From Strongylocentrotus pallidus (taxonomy: Eukaryota; Echinodermata; Echinoidea; Camarodonta; Strongylocentrotidae): 33,493 nt of DNA. The notes beneath the pieces were generated by a model. That model saw only the letters and a program-made list of their open reading frames with translations. It had not been told where the DNA came from and did not search any database. The position numbers were made by a program, and so were the translations under genes. Below, piece after piece: positions 25,801 to 31,800 of this stretch (its first letter is position 1; every line of letters starts with the position of its first letter). The DNA lies in NCBI GenBank assembly GCA_030265145.1, contig JARBES010000129.1, positions 34,443,439 to 34,476,931 of the forward strand. The letters are read 5' to 3'.

Positions 25801-28800
25801 GGATTAAAGGACTCATCTTTAATACTATTTTTATTCTTCCAATCAAATCACTTGAGAAAGTTGAAACTCATTTTATTCACACAATGTTTCAACAGGAGGA
25901 TATTTCACTCAACAGCAAAATATACTTTGTCATTAATGTTATTGTATTCAGTAGAATAACCACATGTGGATCTGAAATAACAAAAGTCAGGGTGGGTGAA
26001 GAGGCACAACTGGATTTCCCATATCCATGTGACAGTACAGTAGTCACACTTCAACATGCTAATGCACGCCCATTTTACAGATCAGCCAATCCACACTACA
26101 TGTCACTGTCTTCAAACCAAAATCTTGTAAATTATAATGAGACAGGACTTGACCAGTGTTTCCTCAACCTAACCATCAACCCTGTTTCAAGAGCCGATGA
26201 AGGTACCTACATTCTCACTGCTTACAAGAATGGTGCCATGCTACCTGACTATCCTAGAATCTATTTGAATGTTGATAATCCTCCTGGTAAATCATCATGT
26301 GAAATAAGCAATGATTATAATGATGGGGAGTGGGTCTCGCTGCAATGTACAGCTCCAGTAGGGACTCTCCCAGGCAAGATTGAATGCTATCAAAATGGCA
26401 TGACATTACCCAAGTGGACTGAACCTACAGAAATTGTTGGAAATTTAAATCAGATCATACTAGCTAGGTTAGAGGGTGTGATATATTGTTGTTCTTCTTT
26501 TTTAACTCGAATGAAAGACAAGTGTGACTGTACAGACTGGAGATTGGATGCAACGAGTGATAGTATCTCTGACATAGCAGATCCCTGTCCTAAAGTAATG
26601 TCCACACAACATCATACGTCAACCCTCAGCACCCCCATAGATAACATAAATTCTTCACCTTCAAATCTTGTAACAGCTCCTACAATATATCCTGAAAATC
26701 ACAAGATCAATTCTTACTGGACAGTGACCTGTACACTAATTACAGTAATCTCTATTTTGGTTATCATTAATGTGAGCCTAGTATGTACATTTATGTACAT
26801 GTATCGCCGCAAAGCAAAGGAATTGGCAAGACTGCAAAGTACATGTAGCATAACATCAGAAAGTACATATCCATGCTTACCAATCGATAGAGAGGAAGTG
26901 GTGTAGTATAATGTGTAGCATTATTTAGGCAGATACATGTATATCTGCTTACGGTAAAAATTAAACAAATCATTCAGAACATGACTTTAATGACCACATT
27001 TGTATTCATCTCCTCAAATGTATGGCACTATTAACTATTAGCAACCTAGATTGCAAGTCGGCATATTACTTCATAACGTGTACATGTACATCTTTCATAA
27101 TATGTTGATGTTTAATTAAAGGTAATACAAAGTTTTGGCATGGGGTGATGAATTTGGTTCAAATGAACATATTGGAAGCATATGCGATCCTACAATATTC
27201 AGTGATCGTTGTCGCAGTTGAAATCGGGTCTAAAGTGATGAAATTGTAAATAAAAAAGTCTTTATGTTGCATAGCTCCCACTCAAGGTCAAGATATTATT
27301 TGGGTTTAAATAATGTTTCTTTGCTAAAATCGACCCAATTTGCTATTCCTGTTTGGAAATTATATATCACAACTGCATATTCTGAGATTTTCATGGTCAC
27401 AGCTAACTTTGGATGGCCGTATAAGCTATTTGAAATTCATCAAAATTTACAGGGAGCACGGGTAAATTTCTATATTAAATTTTCTTGAAAGCAGAAGTGT
27501 TTTAGGGGCTAATTTTTCTACTGCTTATAATACATCCTCAGGGGCATTCAAATATATCAACATTTTAAAGAATCGATATCCGACCATTTTCAAAATTTCT
27601 CAAAACTTTGTATTACCTTTAAAAGTTGCTGGGATTTTTACCTCGGCAAAAGAAGAGATGATTTCATTTTACTTTTAATACTATGTGTAATTTTAGTTAA
27701 TATTGTAGATATTTTGTCATCACTGTGTTTCTTCTCTCTGCTCTCTTTTCCTCTCCTTTCTTCTCCTCTACTTTCAAGCCCTCTATATGACATTTCATCT
27801 TGTTCAAAATTTCAGGACATGTTAATTAATAGCACAGTAAGAATGTCTTCTAGCAAAAATCTGTCAATAGAGATCAGCTACAAGTAGGAAATATTTTCTT
27901 TCAAAATTTCTTACCAACCCTTCCCGATATCAAATATTCTAAATACTTGGCATGTAGTTTGAAATGACTGGTTTTTGGTTTGTAACTCCTTTAATAATGA
28001 CAAAGTGTTTGATATCATTCTAGAACAGAAAGATATTGCTCTTCATGACCCCTTAGATCTGTCTGCATAGTAGCCAGAAGTCTTTGAAGTGAAATAATGT
28101 AACTATAATGAAATTGATCTGTCATGTTTTTGCATTTCAATTCTATTTCTTTCTTTCCTCTCTCTTCAGTCTTTGCTTTCCTCATCTCTCCTTGTCTTTC
28201 CATGCCTCATTTTTGCTGAATTCCTCAACATCATTATCACAATTGTGTGTGTTTAAAAGTAGTTTGTTGATGCCTGAAAATGTGTTTATATATTTGTCTG
28301 TAATATTTAATTACTTTGTATAATGTTATTGAACAAGGAAATCAAATTCTGGCTCAAAATATAAATATTTTAATAGCTCTTTACTTTGAAGTGTATTTCA
28401 TGTTTGTTTAAACATAATTTGTATTTATTTTAATCTTGTCTTAATAATATGTTTTTTCATTTTAGTCGACAATGCATTTCTTCCAACATCCAGGTTGTAT
28501 TATGTTTTCACTTATCATTGTATGATAAATCTATCAATCTGTTACTACTGCTTTTTAGCATATACATCTACTATAATAATACAATCCAGTAACTTTCTTT
28601 TTTCTATTTCATAAAGGTGGATTGATGTCTTCATAACTCTGATCTGTATATCTTTTCTACATTCCTAAACCCTCCTTTTTTCCTTCATCTGTTGCCTCTT
28701 AAATTATTTGTTTTATTGATTCTTCTCTTAAACCACCACCTATTACTCTAATTTCGGTTTGGTTGTCATTACATATGTACAATGCAATTCTCATATTGCT

Positions 28801-31800
28801 TCCTTTTTCTTTTCTTTTTTTCTTTTTTCACATTTAATGGTGTTTTACTTTTAAATAATCTTGTCTAATGCATACAGATATATTACTATGACTCTATTCA
28901 TAAACATACATTTAAAAACAGTTGGAAATAATACTGACATAACCTAAGTTATCTTGATTACTAATCTTTAATATATATTTGTATATCTTATAAGTATGAA
29001 GTATTTTATGAAGGGATCGTATAACTTATTACTTTTACTTTTTATGTCTTTTACTGTGATTGGAACTAATATTAGTTGATTACATTGTGAAACAGGCAAT
29101 ATCGGCCAGGAGCTGCACTTTATTTTCTTTGTAATAAACCAAATCAATTCAATAAACTTGCAAAATGATACATCACAGAGATGCCAATTTTGTGTTTGAT
29201 TTATCGCATCTTCCAAAATTCATTAATTTCTTATTTTGATCAGATTTTGCTCAAACTTTCATGGATCTGTTACTCTCAATTTCTGCTTCTATTAAAACCA
29301 ACTAAATATCAAGGCGGACTTCCCCTTTAATACTGCCAAATTTGTGTGAATATACAGTGAAATTATGTAATGCATAGCTATTATGTACAATTGTACATAT
29401 ATGTGTACACAATGCCGCCCTATGCCATATAAATTGTTATTGTGTTCCTAAATACTGCCACAACACTTTCTAAACAAGCCTGGAATACAGTCAAATTGTG
29501 TGAATAAACTAGATAGGAAATGAGAGAGAAAAAGAGAGAGGGAGAAAGAGAGAGAGGGGAGAAAGAGAGTGGGAGAAAGAGAGAGAGTGAGAGAGAGAGA
29601 GAAGGGGAGAGATAGTGAGAGAGAAGTGTATACATTAACAAAGAAAGTATTGAAACTAGATGGACCTTCGACTGCGCGCAGTCGAAATTGATGCCTCCAC
29701 CATGGAGCAATTTTACAAACCAAAACAAAAGCAATTTTTAAACTTCAAGTTTGATTGTAATCCATTAAAAGGTTCTCAGAATATTGTGATTACTGTAAGC
29801 TATTTTCATATACATGTTTGGCCCTTTGATCTTTGACCTATTGACCCTAAAATCTAATTGCTTCATTGGCTCAGCACGATACATTCATGTCTTGAGTTTG
29901 ATAGTAATCCACCCATCGGTTCTATTGATAACTGTTCACAGGCTATTTATGCATACATAATGAGTTCCATGACCTTTGAACTTTGACCCTAGACCCCAAA
30001 ATCTAATCAGTTCATTGGTTCAGCAAGATACATACATGTCTTGAGTTTGATGGTAATGCGTTTACCGGTACTGGTTCTAATGATAGTGTAATCACCAACT
30101 TTTTGCATACATAATAAGCCCTGTGACCTTTGACATTGGACCTCGTGACCCCAAAATCTAATCAGTTCATTGGCTCTGCAAGATACATACATGACCCAAG
30201 TTTGGCGGGAATCCATGAATGGGTTCTTGTGATAACGCAATCACAAGCTATTTTTGCATACTAATGAGCCCTGTGACCTTTGACATTTGACCTCATGACC
30301 CCAAAATCTAATCAGTTCATTGGCTCTGCAAAATACATACATGACCCAAGTTTGGAGGGAATCCATCAATCCGTCCTTGAGATAACGTGATCACAAGCTG
30401 TTTTTGCATACACAATGAGCCCTGTGACCTTTGACCTTGGATCTCACGACCCCAAAATCTACTCAGTTCATTGGCTCTGCAAGATACATACATGACCCAA
30501 GTTTGGCGGGAATCCATCAATTGGTTCTTCAGATAACGCGATCACGAACGGGACGTACGGACGGAAGAACAACCCGAAAACATAATGCCTCCAAAAAGAA
30601 GTGAATTAAAGCAAAAATCATAATCATTAAAAACAAAAAAATTACCAATGAAGCAATCAGTTAGAAAAATCGTCTGAAATTGCTTCGACAAATGGACTTA
30701 TATTTGCATCAGGATGCATCCAAGCACCTCTGATCCTGTGTACTGGTCCCTGGCTGCAAGACTTTGTGCACATCACTTTACTTCGGCTTGTTTTGAATAC
30801 TTTCGCATCCATCCAAGTTGCTATTTTACATGTTTATATTTCTATTTGTGGACCACTCTGCTTAACTTATGCATGAAATCATTAGATGATGTACAATGAT
30901 ATAACACAATCTTTCCCAATTTTCTGACTGCATTATTTTACAAATTTAACCCTTAGTTTCTTATATTGACAGTTGTTCTTGTGCATGAAATTATAATATG
31001 ATGTACTATGATATAATACAATCTTTCCCAATTTTCTGACTGAATTATATTACCAGTTTATCTCTTTGTTTTTCGTATTGGCTATTGTTCCGACATGGTA
31101 CAAAAAATTAATATGAATTAATATGAAACTACTCAAAATAGGTACCAGTAAGTACAATCTATTTTCTCATTTTTTGTGTGGCATGTGCTCATGCTAACGA
31201 CCTTCTGCCTGTAGCATGACTTTATTTGTAATTCTTAACTTAATTCTTGAATTACAGTGTATTAAAGCTAGCTTCAAGCTTTATCAGGTTGTAAAATAGG
31301 TGAGGTTCAAGTGGTTTTTATAATCAGGTCCACTGAATGGACAGAAAAAGCTAGAAAGTAGAAACCTCTTAGATAGGCATCTTTACCAGCAATTATTAAG
31401 AGTAGAAGTCATTTTTTAAACCTACTCATTCATTTATCAGTCACATTGTTTATGTTAACTGAGACATAATATCAACTGACTTTACTGTATCATACACTTT
31501 TTAATAACAAGCAATTTGTATGTTGTATTTTTTAAAGCACAATTTGATAGATTTCTTACCTGCAACATGATAACATCCTTGTCATACATCTCCGTCTGGC
31601 ATTTCACATTCTGGTAGTAGTAAATCTGGGAATAACAAATAAAGGTATACAGTATACATAAAATCCCTGTTTTCATAAATGCTTGTCTATTCCATTTTTT
31701 GTTTTTTCATCCTTTGCCATATTTCATTATCACCCCCTAATAATAATCATTATTCTAATTGTCACCATTCTCATCATATTAGCAGGAGACAGATGCTTAC

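Noticed and set aside
29420-29734. Ser/Leu-rich minus-strand ORFs
   Set aside because: Produced by the GA microsatellite at 29519-29625.
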